Of a DNA stretch of 64,000 nt, positions 44,094-52,852 are shown piece by piece. The notes below the pieces were generated by a model, which saw only the letters and a program-made list of their open reading frames with translations, did no database searches and was not told the origin of the DNA. Origin of the DNA: Actinomadura spongiicola (GTDB taxonomy: Bacteria > Actinomycetota > Actinomycetes > Streptosporangiales > Streptosporangiaceae). The position numbers and the translations under genes are program-made. Where the stretch lies: assembly GCF_003432485.1 (NCBI RefSeq), contig NZ_QVNQ01000006.1, positions 310,001-374,000 of the forward strand, in the 5' to 3' direction. Within the stretch, counting starts at the first letter, position 1. Every line of letters begins with the position of its first letter.

Positions 44094-44148
44094 TCGCGGA
44101 ACGGGTGGAGTGTGGCGGTATAGGGGACGATTTCTTGGCCGGGCTCTG

Positions 44149-46935
44149 TCATGAGGTTTCGAGGGTGAGGCGGGACAGTTCCTTGCGGGACGAGATGCCG
44201 AGCTTCGGATACGCCTTGTAAAGGTGGTATTCGACCGTTCTCGGGCTGAGGAAGAGTTGCGCGGCTATGTCGCGGCTGCTCGTTCCCGTGGCCGCCAACC
44301 GGACGACCTGGAGTTCCTGCGGGGTGAGACGGTCAATAAGGTCGGGAGCGGTCGGTATCGAACCTCCGGATTCGCCGGTGGCGCGCAGTTCGGCGCGTGC
44401 GCGTTCCAGCCAGGGCGTGGCGCGGAGGCGCTCGAAGATCTCGATGGCCGAGCGGAGCGGGACACGCGCCTCGGCGCGGCGGCGGGCCCGTCGTAGCCAC
44501 TCGCCGTAGAGGAGCAGGGTGCGCGCCCGCTCGAACGGTCGTGTCGCCTGCTCGTGTAGCCGAATCGCCTGTTGGTACGGTTCCTCGCTGTCGGTCATCA
44601 GCGCCTCGCAGCGCAGGGACACCGCGAGGGCCCATGGCTGTTCCCCCGCCTCGGCCCAGGACCGGAACCGCTTGAGGGCCGCCTTCACCCGGGCGGGCTG
44701 TCCGGCGCGCACGGCCGCCTCGACCTGGTCGGCCGCGGACTGGGGGCTGTGGCGCGCCGGTTCGTGGGCGAGTTCCTCGTAGCGGCGCAGCGCGTCCTCG
44801 CAGCGGCCGAGCCCGAGGTCGAGGAGGGCCAGTGCGCTGTCGCCGAGGCCGCCGTGCGGCGGGGGCACCTCGGCGACCAGTTCGCGGAGCCGGGTCTCGT
44901 TCCCCTCGATCGCCGCGATCCGTGCCAGCACGGCGCCGAGGCGGCCCTCGCGGTGGGGGCGGCCGGTGTCGCGGGCGAGCGCGATCGCCTCGGCGACGGT
45001 GGCCTCCGCGTCCGCGTGCAGGCCGACCGCGATCTGCGCCTGGGCCAGCGTCTGCAGGATGTTCGGCAGCGCCCCGATCAGGCCGTGCCGGCGGCAGTGC
45101 GCGACCTCGGCGCCCGCCAGTTCCAGCGCGGCCTCGTCCGCCCCGACGATCAGCGCGAACTGTGCGCTGCGAACGCGTTCGGCGCTGTCCGCGGCGGGTT
45201 CCTCATGGGTGCCGGTCAGATGCGCGGCTCCGTTGGCGCCGCGTACTCGAAGCCGGCTCGACACCGCGGCGGCGGACGTTCGCGAAGGGTCGCCCGTCGC
45301 GGGTGAGCCGTGCGTGCTGCGCGTGTGCGCGGCTCCGTTGGCAACGCGGGTGCGACCGCGTGCTTCCTCGACGAGTTCGGTGAGCAGCGGGACGCCTTGT
45401 GCGTGGTCGTCGCGGGCCAGCAGGGCGAGGGCCTGGGTCGCTCGATCGTCGGGAAGCAGCTCGGCGGCGCGCAGCACGGCGGTCAGTTCGCCGGACGCCC
45501 ACCCGTACATGGCGCCGGTCCGGAGCATGGCGGCGTGTTCGCCGGGCGCCGCGTCGGCGGCGTGGGCGACCAGCATGCGGGACGCCGCGCGGGGGTCGCC
45601 GCGTTCGTACTCGACCGTCGCGTGGACGCGGGCGAGCCGGGCGCGCTCCGCGGGGTCACCGGTGAGCGCGTCGGCCTGGACGGCGAGGTCTGCCGCCTCG
45701 TCGAGCCGGCCCGCCTGGAGGGTCAGGGACGCGGCGGCGCCGAGGCGCGCGGCGCGGGCGTGGGCGGACGGTGTCAGGTCGGCCGCCTGCCGGTACAGCG
45801 TCGCCGCCGTCGCGTAGCCCATGCGGCGGACGGCGCGCTCCGCCGCGTTCTGGACGTCGACGGCGACGTCCTCGTCCGGTGCCATGGCCGCCGACGCGCG
45901 GTGCCGCGCACGGCAGTCGTCATCGTCGGCGGTCTCGGCGAGCGCCCGGTGGACGGCGACGCGCTGCGCCGCGACCGCGCCGTGGTACGAGGCGGTCCCG
46001 ATCAGCGGGTGGCGGAACTCGATGTCGCGTCCGGTGACCGACACGAGCCCGGCGCGTTCGGCCTCCTCCAGGTCGGCGAGGCCCACGCCGAGACTTCGCC
46101 CGGCCCTCAGCTGTGACGGCATGTGCCCGCGTCCCTCGGCCGCCGCGATGAGCAGCACCAGCCGGGTGCCCTCGGGAAGCCGGCCGATCTGGTCGCGGAA
46201 CGAGGCGAGCACCCGGTCGGCGACGGGCAGCGGGTTGGGGCCGTCCGACGGTCGGGCCCCGGACACGCCGAGCTCCTGGAGCGCGAGGGGGTTTCCGGCC
46301 GCCTCCTGGATCACCCGGGCGCGGACCGTGGGCGACAGGTCGCGTGTCGCGAGGAGCCGTTCGGCGTCGCGCTGTTCGAGCCTTTCGAGGCGCAGTTCGG
46401 GCAAGCCCGTCCCGGTGAACGCGCCGTCCCGGGCCGCGAACAGCATCACCACGCCCTCGGCCGCGAGCCGCCGGGCCGCGAACAGCAGCGTCTCGGCGGT
46501 CGGGGTGTCGAGCCACTGGGCGTCGTCCACGACGCAGAGGAGGGGACCGCCCTCGTCGGCGAGGTCGGCGAGCAACGTGAGGACGGCGAGCCCGGTGGTG
46601 AACCTGTCCCGGCCGGGTACGGCCTCCGGGCCGCCGAGGGCGGAGCGCAGGGCGGCGGCCTGGGGGGTGGGCAGCGTGTCCAGCCGGTCGCGGACGGGCC
46701 ACAGCAACTGGGTGAGGCTGGCGAACGCGATGCCGGACTCCGCCTCGACCCCGGTGACCCGCAGGACGTGCGGGATGCCGTCCGTGGGGAGAAGCCGGGC
46801 CGCCTCGGCGAGGAGCGCCGACTTCCCGATGCCGGCCTCCCCGCGGAGCACGAGCGCTCCGCTGCGGCGATGGTCGCGTGCCTCAGTAAGAAGCCCGGCG
46901 ATTCGCGCCTGTTCGTTGTTCCGCCCGTAGAGCAC
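44149..46935 (-). CDS. large LuxR-family ATPase regulator (LAL type)
   Basis: A 928-residue regulator. The N-terminus begins LYGRNNEQARIAGLL and has the P-loop LRGEAGIGKSALLAEAA and Walker B PLLCVVDDAQWLD. A long helical, TPR-like middle follows. The C-terminal LuxR helix-turn-helix is LTPQELQVVRLAATGTSSRD and IAAQLFLSPRTVEYHLYKAY. Near residue 530-600 is a disordered insert with a repeated NGAAH motif, unlike the rest. The start is GTG with TAGTTT six bases upstream, suggesting a leaderless transcript. LAL regulators often activate catabolic or secondary-metabolite operons. The divergent old yellow enzyme gene is a likely target. Confidence 0.92.
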   Translation of the reverse strand: MLYGRNNEQARIAGLLTEARDHRRSGALVLRGEAGIGKSALLAEAARLLPTDGIPHVLRVTGVEAESGIAFASLTQLLWPVRDRLDTLPTPQAAALRSALGGPEAVPGRDRFTTGLAVLTLLADLADEGGPLLCVVDDAQWLDTPTAETLLFAARRLAAEGVVMLFAARDGAFTGTGLPELRLERLEQRDAERLLATRDLSPTVRARVIQEAAGNPLALQELGVSGARPSDGPNPLPVADRVLASFRDQIGRLPEGTRLVLLIAAAEGRGHMPSQLRAGRSLGVGLADLEEAERAGLVSVTGRDIEFRHPLIGTASYHGAVAAQRVAVHRALAETADDDDCRARHRASAAMAPDEDVAVDVQNAAERAVRRMGYATAATLYRQAADLTPSAHARAARLGAAASLTLQAGRLDEAADLAVQADALTGDPAERARLARVHATVEYERGDPRAASRMLVAHAADAAPGEHAAMLRTGAMYGWASGELTAVLRAAELLPDDRATQALALLARDDHAQGVPLLTELVEEARGRTRVANGAAHTRSTHGSPATGDPSRTSAAAVSSRLRVRGANGAAHLTGTHEEPAADSAERVRSAQFALIVGADEAALELAGAEVAHCRRHGLIGALPNILQTLAQAQIAVGLHADAEATVAEAIALARDTGRPHREGRLGAVLARIAAIEGNETRLRELVAEVPPPHGGLGDSALALLDLGLGRCEDALRRYEELAHEPARHSPQSAADQVEAAVRAGQPARVKAALKRFRSWAEAGEQPWALAVSLRCEALMTDSEEPYQQAIRLHEQATRPFERARTLLLYGEWLRRARRRAEARVPLRSAIEIFERLRATPWLERARAELRATGESGGSIPTAPDLIDRLTPQELQVVRLAATGTSSRDIAAQLFLSPRTVEYHLYKAYPKLGISSRKELSRLTLETS

Positions 46936-47036
46936 GCCTCCAAACTACGGGGCCGGACTACGGAATCCATACGGATTCGCCCGGCGGGCGGTGGCTCATA
47001 CGTTCCTGAGCGAGGAGAAAACGCTAGGAGGACGTC

Positions 47037-48110
47037 ATGAAGGAACTGTTCGAGCCCTTGTCCTTGGGAAAGCTGCAACTGCCCAACCGGCTGCTGATGG
47101 CGCCCATGACTCGAAGTCGGGCGGACGAGGACGGCGCGGTGACCGGGTTGACCGCCGAGTACTACCGGCAGCGCGCGAGCGCCGGGTTGATCATCACTGA
47201 GGGCACCCAGCCGAGCGTTCGAGGTCAGGGGTACATCGATACGCCGGGCCTGCACTCGGAGCAGCAGATAAAGGCGTGGCGGGCGGTGACCGAGGCCGTG
47301 CACGCCGCGGACGGCCGCATTTTCGTCCAGCTCATGCACGCCGGGAGGGTCGGCCACCCCGTGCTGTACCCGGACGGGGGGTTGCCGGTCGCGCCGTCTC
47401 CCATCGCCTCGGGTGAGCGGCTTTACACCCCGGACGGGTTGCTCGACCATCCCGTCCCCCGCGAGATGACCCTGGACGACATCGCGCAGGCCGTCGAGGA
47501 GTTCGTCACGGCCGCCCGCAATGCCGTCGAGGCGGGGTTCGACGGCGTGGAACTGCACGGAGCCAACGGCTACCTGATCCAGCAGTTCCTCGCCGACGGC
47601 AGCAACACCCGCACCGACATGTACGGCGGGACGGTCGCCAACCGCGTCCGGTTCGCCGTCGACGTCGCCCAGGCCGTGTCCGACGCGATCGGGGCCGACC
47701 GGGTCGGCTTCCGCGTGTCTCCCGGTGGCACCGCGAACGGCGTCAGCGAGAGCGACACACCCGAGCTGTACTCGGCGCTGGTGGCTTCCCTCGCTCCGCT
47801 CGGACTCGCCTATCTGCATGTGATGGAGGTCGGCGGCCGGGACACCACGCTGCGTATCCGCGCCGAGTGGCCGGGCACCCTGATCCTGAACCCGCACCCG
47901 ACCCCCGACTCGTACCCGGCGAAGCCGGAGTACGGCGTCGAGGCCCTGCGTGAGGGGGCCGCGGACGCCGTCGCCCTCGCCGAGCTGTGGCTGGCCAACC
48001 CGGACCTGCCCGCCCGCATCCGGGCCGGAGGCCCCTACAACAAGGCCGACTCGGCGACCTTCTACGGCGGCGACCACCGTGGCTACACGGACTATCCGAC
48101 GCTCGACTGA
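47037..48110 (+). CDS. old yellow enzyme family alkene reductase
   Basis: A 357-residue FMN enzyme. It starts LFEPLSLGKLQLPNRLLMAP, the typical first strand, followed by FVQLMHAGRVGHP, GFDGVELHGANGYLIQQFL with the substrate-binding His and Asn, and NTRTDMYGGTVANRVRF. The end YTDYPTL is also conserved. These enzymes reduce activated C=C bonds of enones and nitro compounds with NADPH. CTAGGAGGAC ends directly before the ATG, giving a strong binding site. The gene is divergent to the LAL regulator, which probably controls it. Confidence 0.93.
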   Translation: MKELFEPLSLGKLQLPNRLLMAPMTRSRADEDGAVTGLTAEYYRQRASAGLIITEGTQPSVRGQGYIDTPGLHSEQQIKAWRAVTEAVHAADGRIFVQLMHAGRVGHPVLYPDGGLPVAPSPIASGERLYTPDGLLDHPVPREMTLDDIAQAVEEFVTAARNAVEAGFDGVELHGANGYLIQQFLADGSNTRTDMYGGTVANRVRFAVDVAQAVSDAIGADRVGFRVSPGGTANGVSESDTPELYSALVASLAPLGLAYLHVMEVGGRDTTLRIRAEWPGTLILNPHPTPDSYPAKPEYGVEALREGAADAVALAELWLANPDLPARIRAGGPYNKADSATFYGGDHRGYTDYPTLD

Positions 48111-48199
48111 CGGGCACGCCCGGCACCGGGACGCGGTGTGTCCGAGCGACAGAGGCCCAGCGCCGAGCGGGGACACCGGCGCGGGGCCTCGGCTGAACG

Positions 48200-48810
48200 C
48201 ACCCCGAACCAGAGGCCTGGTCAGAGCCCGTATCAAAGCCGCGGTCAAAGATCTGTTCAGAGCCTGAGCCGCAGGCCGGGCCGGGGCCAGGAGCCTGGGC
48301 TGAGGCTGGTTCAGAGCCCAATCCAGAGCCCTGGCCAAGGGCCTGGGTGAAGGCTGGGTTAGGGGTCGGGCCAGAAGGCTGGTCTGAGGCGGGGGCAGAG
48401 TCGGGGGCGCGGGCCAGGTCGCTGACCGGGTCTGATGGATGAGAGCCCTGACTGGAGACCCCGTCGAAGACCTGGTCAGAGCCCCGGCCAGAGGCCCGGT
48501 CAGAGGTTTGGCCAGAGGCCCGGTCAGAGGCTTAGCCAGGGCCCGGGCTACAGACTGGGCCCGGGGCCGGTTCAGAAGGCTGGTCTGAGCCCGGGACCCG
48601 GCACAGGTCACAGTCGGGGGCTGAGACCTGGCCAAGGAGCTTGTCAAAGGCCTGGCCAGGTCTCGGACCAGAGGCCTGGCCAGGGCTCGGACCAGAGGCC
48701 TGGCCAGGGGTCGGGCCAGGCCTCTGGTCCGAGCCTGGGGTGCGGGGCAGGCCACGGCTTGGGGCAGTGACCTGGCCGGAGGGCTCGTCAGAGGTAGGGG
48801 CTGAGGGTGG
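48200..48810. repeat. GC-rich degenerate repeat block
   Basis: About 600 bases built from variations on a unit such as CAGAGGCCYGGYCAGAGG, with a period close to 18 bases (six codons) in the best part. Frames on both strands are open through it and translate to low-complexity strings (GQRPGQ-like on plus, LARPLAR-like on minus), which are not genes. It separates the convergent OYE and NlpC/P60 genes. The origin is probably slippage or local duplication. Confidence 0.7.
48684..48735. terminator. 22-bp perfect hairpin, possible bidirectional terminator
   Basis: Positions 48,684-48,705 are the exact reverse complement of 48,714-48,735, with an eight-base loop AGGGGTCG. The arms consist of the repeat unit of the surrounding block in opposite orientations. 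There is no T-run, but strong stems without T-runs are proposed terminators in actinomycetes. It lies 75 bases beyond the end of the NlpC/P60 gene. Confidence 0.55.
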
Positions 48811-48811
48811 G

Positions 48812-49375
48812 TTAGAGGCCGGGGCGGACGCCGCCCTTGAAGTTGCGCTTGTAGTAGGCGTTCAGCTTGACCTTCTTGACGCGTTTGCCGCGGCCGGGTG
48901 CGTGGATCATGTAGCCCTTCCCGACGTAGATGCCCATGTGGGTGCGTCCGCCGTAGAAGAACAGGAGGTCGCCCTTGACGGCTCCCTTCCAGGAGACCTT
49001 CTTCTTGACCGAGCGGTAGATCTGCTGGGTCGTGCGCGGGAGTTTCACCCCGGCCTTGCGCCAGGAGCCTCCGGCCAGGCCGGAGCAGTCCCACGAGTTG
49101 GGCCCGGTTCCGCCGTAGCGGTACGGGTCGCCGATCTGCTTCGCGGCGTAGTTCACGGCGTAGGCCGCGCGCTTCTTCTGCTTGGCCGCCCGCGCCGCGG
49201 CGGAGGCCTTGGTGGCCGCGGCGGACGCGAGTGTCGCCTGCTGGGGAGGTGCGGCCGCAGCGGGGGCGGCCGGGACGACGGCGGTGATGAGCGACGCGCC
49301 GAGCGCCGTCGTCGTGGTCAGGACCAGGCCCCGGGTGGTGATGCCGGGCTTCAGGCGGTTTCGAGGGGTATGCAG
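48812..49375 (-). CDS. secreted NlpC/P60 cell-wall hydrolase with probable CTG start
   Basis: The catalytic domain is clear: YAAKQIGDPYRYGGTGPNSW, DCSGLAGGSW with the catalytic cysteine, GDLLFFYGGRTHMGIYVGKG with the histidine and YMIHAPGRG. It cleaves peptide bonds in peptidoglycan stem peptides outside the cell. The frame upstream encodes a proper signal (LVLTTTTALGASLITAVVPA then APAAAAPP), but no ATG, GTG or TTG precedes it before an in-frame stop. The CTG at 49375 has GGAG five bases upstream and gives 187 residues. The GTG at 49156 would omit the signal and part of the domain. I regard CTG as the true start, or a recently changed ATG/GTG. Confidence 0.8.
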   Translation of the reverse strand: MHTPRNRLKPGITTRGLVLTTTTALGASLITAVVPAAPAAAAPPQQATLASAAATKASAAARAAKQKKRAAYAVNYAAKQIGDPYRYGGTGPNSWDCSGLAGGSWRKAGVKLPRTTQQIYRSVKKKVSWKGAVKGDLLFFYGGRTHMGIYVGKGYMIHAPGRGKRVKKVKLNAYYKRNFKGGVRPGL

Positions 49376-50073
49376 GATGACTCCAGATCTCGCGGGTGAT
49401 GCCTACCGGGCAGCCGTCACCCACGGGATGTTCGTCAGGGGGTTCGGCCGCCGCGACCGGTTGGTGTCCAGGCGCGCGTGAGTTGGGTGCGGCTGGATCT
49501 GGGTCGCTTCCGGTTCCGTGCCTCTCGTCTGCACGGATTCGGCGTCCGACGGCGGCGGCTCGGGCGGCGTGGTCCGGGGGGACGACCGGTGAGGTCCGCG
49601 CGGGTCGTCTGAGGACGACCCAGCACGCCGCGGCCGCGTGTCGGTATGCGTGTTCTGTTATCCGGGCGGCCAACTGTGCCGCTTGAACCGAGCAGGAACG
49701 TATGCACTCTCGGGCGAGCATGGCAAATCCCCCTGGCCATTTTCGTGCGGGCGGGCATCGCGAAGTCGACGGTCGGACCCGCCTTGGCCTGCGCCGATTC
49801 CCGCCACAATTCTGTTCGTGTGAGCCGAGTCACAATCTTGAAATCGGGGCTCTGTGGTTATGGTCGCCCGCTCGGCAAAGGCGGGTCACTAGAACGTCGT
49901 TCTGTGGATAACTTCGGCGACTCAGTGTGAAATTTGTGGCGTCTATCACAGATCGGCAAAGTCGTCCGATATGGTGGCTCCTATCGGCTCGGGAGCCCGG
50001 CCGCGGCCGCCGGTGGGCATGACACGCGTGGCCACGGGTACCGGCACGGCTAGCGCTGTCGACCGGGGAACGC
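49376..50073. other. 700-base gap, no gene seen
   Basis: Overlapping short frames on both strands, none with a motif. The stretch 49,830-49,990 is clearly poorer in GC than its surroundings and contains GTGTGAAATTTGTGGCG and several AT-rich hexamers, so it is likely promoter sequence for the genes to the right. Confidence 0.4.
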
Positions 50074-50703
50074 GTGGGGGTTGTGCAGACCGAACCCAGG
50101 GCCATGCCACGGGGGTCCGGCGGCGCGGGGCCGGGCGCAGGCCCGGACGGCGGGGCGGAGGGCCTGCTGTCGAGCCTGAAGCGCGCCGCCGCCGCGCTCC
50201 GCGACGCCGGTGTCGAGTACGCGCTCGCGGGCGGCTTCGCCGCGTACGCGCACGGAGCGGCCGTGTCCACGCACGACGTCGACTTCGTGGTGCGGGAACG
50301 GGACGTGCCGGCGGCGTTGGACGCGCTCGCGGGCGCGGGCATGAGGCATCTGGAGAGCCCGGAGAACTGGCTGGAGAAGGCGTGCGACGGGGAGCAGCCC
50401 ATCGACCTGATCCATACGCCGTCCGGCCGTCCGGTGGACGGCGAGCTTCTCGGGCGGGCCGAGGAGATGACGGTCGGGGCGGTGCGCATGCCCGTCCTGC
50501 CCGCCACCGAGCTGGTGATCATGCGGCTGCTGGCGTTCACCGAGACGACCTGTGACTTCAGCGGGTTCCTGCACGTGAGCCGGGCACTGCGGGAACAGGT
50601 GGACTGGCCGCGGGTCGCCGCCGAGACCGCCGAGTCCCCGTACGCCTACGCCTATCTGACGCTCCTCGCCCGGCTCGGCGTCATCGGCCCGGACGTCCTG
50701 TGA
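50074..50703 (+). CDS. nucleotidyltransferase-fold protein (MNT/AbiEii-like)
   Basis: A 209-residue protein. The start is GTG at 50074 with GGGGAACGC upstream, or ATG at 50104 after AGGG. The core VEYALAGGFAAYAHGAAVST followed by HDVDFVVRERD holds the GG-x-A and D-x-D elements of minimal nucleotidyltransferases. QPIDLIHTPSGRPV and LPATELVIMRLLAF continue the fold. Such proteins adenylylate or otherwise modify partners, and some are the toxin or antitoxin of abortive-infection pairs. No partner gene with a clear antitoxin fold is next to it, so it may be a stand-alone enzyme. Confidence 0.75.
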   Translation: MGVVQTEPRAMPRGSGGAGPGAGPDGGAEGLLSSLKRAAAALRDAGVEYALAGGFAAYAHGAAVSTHDVDFVVRERDVPAALDALAGAGMRHLESPENWLEKACDGEQPIDLIHTPSGRPVDGELLGRAEEMTVGAVRMPVLPATELVIMRLLAFTETTCDFSGFLHVSRALREQVDWPRVAAETAESPYAYAYLTLLARLGVIGPDVL

Positions 50704-50774
50704 CCGTCGCCCGACGTGTGGCGGCCGATGGGCGGGAAGGTACTCCAGACGGAGCGTGACAGAGGGGGCTGATC

Positions 50775-51035
50775 ATGACGGAGCGGGACATGGCCGATCT
50801 GCCCGGATACGTTTCCGCGCACATCCAGGAGAAACTCGCGGCCCAGGCGTACGAACTCGGCATCCGCGTGGACGTTCGCGGCGACGTGGTGCATCTGCGC
50901 GGCGAGGTGGTGAGCGAGGAACGGCGCCGGGAGGTCGAGGAGATCGCGCGGGGCGCCGCGCAGGGACGCGAGATATGCAACGAGGTGCATGTCGTCGCGG
51001 TCGGCGCGCCGGACGACGAGGAGCGGCTGTCATGA
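50775..51035 (+). CDS. BON domain protein
   Basis: An 86-residue protein preceded by AGAGGGGGCTGATC. It contains one BON domain: YVSAHIQEKLAAQAYELGIR, VDVRGDVVHLRGEVVSEERR and ICNEVHVV. The domain binds phospholipid or other surfaces and is often attached to osmotic-stress proteins. There is no signal peptide, so it is probably cytoplasmic. Its stop overlaps the start of the metallophosphatase gene (ATGA), implying joint function. Confidence 0.88.
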   Translation: MTERDMADLPGYVSAHIQEKLAAQAYELGIRVDVRGDVVHLRGEVVSEERRREVEEIARGAAQGREICNEVHVVAVGAPDDEERLS

Positions 51036-51793
51036 TCCGGGTGGCCGCTGCGGGAGACCTGCATGTCGGGCCGGAGGTGGCCGGGACGTACCGGACGCGG
51101 CTGTCCGCGCTCGCCGAGCACGCGGACGTGTTCCTGGTCGCCGGCGACCTGACCCGCCACGGGACGGTCGAGGAGGGCCGGGTCGCGGCCGGGGAGCTGC
51201 GCGATCTCGGGGTGCCGGTGGTCGCCGTCCTCGGCAACCACGACTACCACTCCGACGCCGAGGACGAGATCACCGACATCCTGCGCGACGCCGGTGTGAC
51301 CGTCCTCGAAGGCGACGGCACGGTCCTGGACTGCGGCGGGACGAAACTGGGCATCGCCGGTGGCAAGGGGTTCGGCGGCGGGTTCGAGGGCAGGTGCGCC
51401 AGCGATTTCGGGGAGCCGGAGATGAAGGCGTTCATCTCGCACACCAAGGACTTCGCGGGACGGCTGGGCGCCGCGCTCCTCGACCTGGACGCAGACCTGC
51501 TCGTCAGCCTTACCCACTACTCGCCGTCCGCGGACACCCTCGAAGGGGAGCCCCTGGAGATTTATCCGTTCCTCGGCAGCTACCTGCTTGGGGAGGCGAT
51601 CGATTCGGCCATGGCGGATCTGGCGATCCACGGTCACGCCCACAAGGGAACGGAGAAGGGCCTCACGTCCGGTGGCGTTCGAGTGCGGAACGTGGCACTG
51701 CCGGTAATTCAGCACGCGTACGCCATGTACAGCCTGGACATCCCAGCGAGGGTCGACAGTACCCAAGCGCGGGAGCGCGTCTCCGCCTGGTGA
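51032..51793 (+). CDS. calcineurin-like metallophosphoesterase
   Basis: A 253-residue enzyme with all metal-binding motifs: VAAAGDLHVG (D-x-H), VFLVAGDLTRHG (GD), VAVLGNHDYHSD (GNHD), SLTHYSPSADT (H) and DLAIHGHAHKG (GHxH). It cleaves phosphomono- or diesters; similarity to predicted phosphohydrolases acting on cyclic nucleotides or phosphoproteins does not fix the substrate. It is translated in coupling with the BON protein, which could tether it to a membrane surface. Confidence 0.9.
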   Translation: MIRVAAAGDLHVGPEVAGTYRTRLSALAEHADVFLVAGDLTRHGTVEEGRVAAGELRDLGVPVVAVLGNHDYHSDAEDEITDILRDAGVTVLEGDGTVLDCGGTKLGIAGGKGFGGGFEGRCASDFGEPEMKAFISHTKDFAGRLGAALLDLDADLLVSLTHYSPSADTLEGEPLEIYPFLGSYLLGEAIDSAMADLAIHGHAHKGTEKGLTSGGVRVRNVALPVIQHAYAMYSLDIPARVDSTQARERVSAW

Positions 51794-51796
51794 CCG

Positions 51797-52819
51797 TCAG
51801 TCGGTGGAACGGAGCAGTTCGAGGACGGCCTGTTCCACCGGGCCCTGTGTGGCCAGTTCGCCTTCCGAGGTCTCCATGCCCAACGTCCCAAGGGCGGGTG
51901 CGATCGTGCGGCCCTTCTCGTAGAGGTCGATGACGCGCGGGTCGATGTAGGAGGCTCGCGCCACGGCCGGGGTGTTGCCCAGATAGGCGGCGACCTCCTT
52001 GACGACCCTGACGACGGCCCGTCTGCGGGCGGTGTCGCTGTCGCCCGCGCGCACCGACACCGCGAGGCCGACGGCGGCGAGGACCGTGGCGTGCCAGGTG
52101 CGGAAGTCCTTGGCGGTGAAGTCGCCGCCGGTGACCTCCCGGACGAAGTCGTTGATGTCGGTGGTCGTGACGTCGTGCCAGCCGTCCCGTGTCCGGTAGG
52201 CGAGCAGTTCGGGGGAGTCGTCGCGGCGGCGTTTGAGTCCGCTCACGACATTGCAGACGTCCTCCTCCGCGACGGACTGGTAGCGCTCCTTCGAGCCCTT
52301 CGCCGGGTACTCGAACGCCACTTCACGGCGCCGGCAGGTGACGTGTTCGCGCAGGACGGTCGCGAGCCCGAACGTTCCGTTCCCGGCCGCGTACGCCTCA
52401 CCGCCGATTCTGAAGAAGCCGAGGTCGATGAGACGGACGGCGGCGGCGAGGACCCGTTCCCGGCCGTATCCGCGTCCGGAGAGATGCTCGGTGAGCGTGT
52501 CGCGAACCTTGGGCAGCCGGTCGGCCAGTTCCAGGACGTGTTCGTGTTTCTCCTGGTCTCGCTGTTCCCGCCATGCTCCGTGGTACAGGTACTGACGCCG
52601 TCCGGCCGCGTCGGTGCCCATCGCCTGGATGTGGCCGTCCGGATCGGGGCAGATCCACACGTCCTTCCACGCTGGCGGTATGACCAGAGACCTGATTCGT
52701 TCCTTCTCGGCGGGGTCGGCCAGAGGACGGCCGTCCATCCCCAAAAACACGAAGCCCTTGCCGGATCTACGCCGTCCATAGCCCGGCTCACCGGGGTCGC
52801 TGCGCTGCAACTCCGTCAA
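51797..52819 (-). CDS. DNA topoisomerase IB
   Basis: A 340-residue type IB enzyme of the small bacterial/poxvirus kind. Key parts are VIPPAWKDVWICPDPDGHIQ, RQYLYHGAWREQRDQEKHEH, the charged RLIDLGFFRIGGEAYAAGNG with the catalytic arginine, KDFRTWHATVLAAVGLA, and the active-site tyrosine in ARASYIDPRVIDLYEKG. It relaxes supercoils by a 3'-phosphotyrosine intermediate without ATP. The gene is convergent with the phosphoesterase gene, only three bases apart, and its neighbours give no special context. Such enzymes are common in actinomycetes as an accessory topoisomerase. Confidence 0.95.
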   Translation of the reverse strand: MTELQRSDPGEPGYGRRRSGKGFVFLGMDGRPLADPAEKERIRSLVIPPAWKDVWICPDPDGHIQAMGTDAAGRRQYLYHGAWREQRDQEKHEHVLELADRLPKVRDTLTEHLSGRGYGRERVLAAAVRLIDLGFFRIGGEAYAAGNGTFGLATVLREHVTCRRREVAFEYPAKGSKERYQSVAEEDVCNVVSGLKRRRDDSPELLAYRTRDGWHDVTTTDINDFVREVTGGDFTAKDFRTWHATVLAAVGLAVSVRAGDSDTARRRAVVRVVKEVAAYLGNTPAVARASYIDPRVIDLYEKGRTIAPALGTLGMETSEGELATQGPVEQAVLELLRSTD

Positions 52820-52852
52820 GACGACTCCACCGGACCGGCCATCAACGGTTCC

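Noticed and set aside
48200..48810. CRISPR array
   Set aside because: Units are short, degenerate and contiguous, without constant repeats or unique spacers.
46446..49721. 1,091-codon minus-strand open frame
   Set aside because: It crosses the old yellow enzyme gene, the repeat block and the NlpC gene in the wrong frame; its translation is low-complexity.
50074..50703. Toxin-antitoxin locus
   Set aside because: The nucleotidyltransferase-like protein has no adjacent partner with a recognisable antitoxin or HEPN fold.
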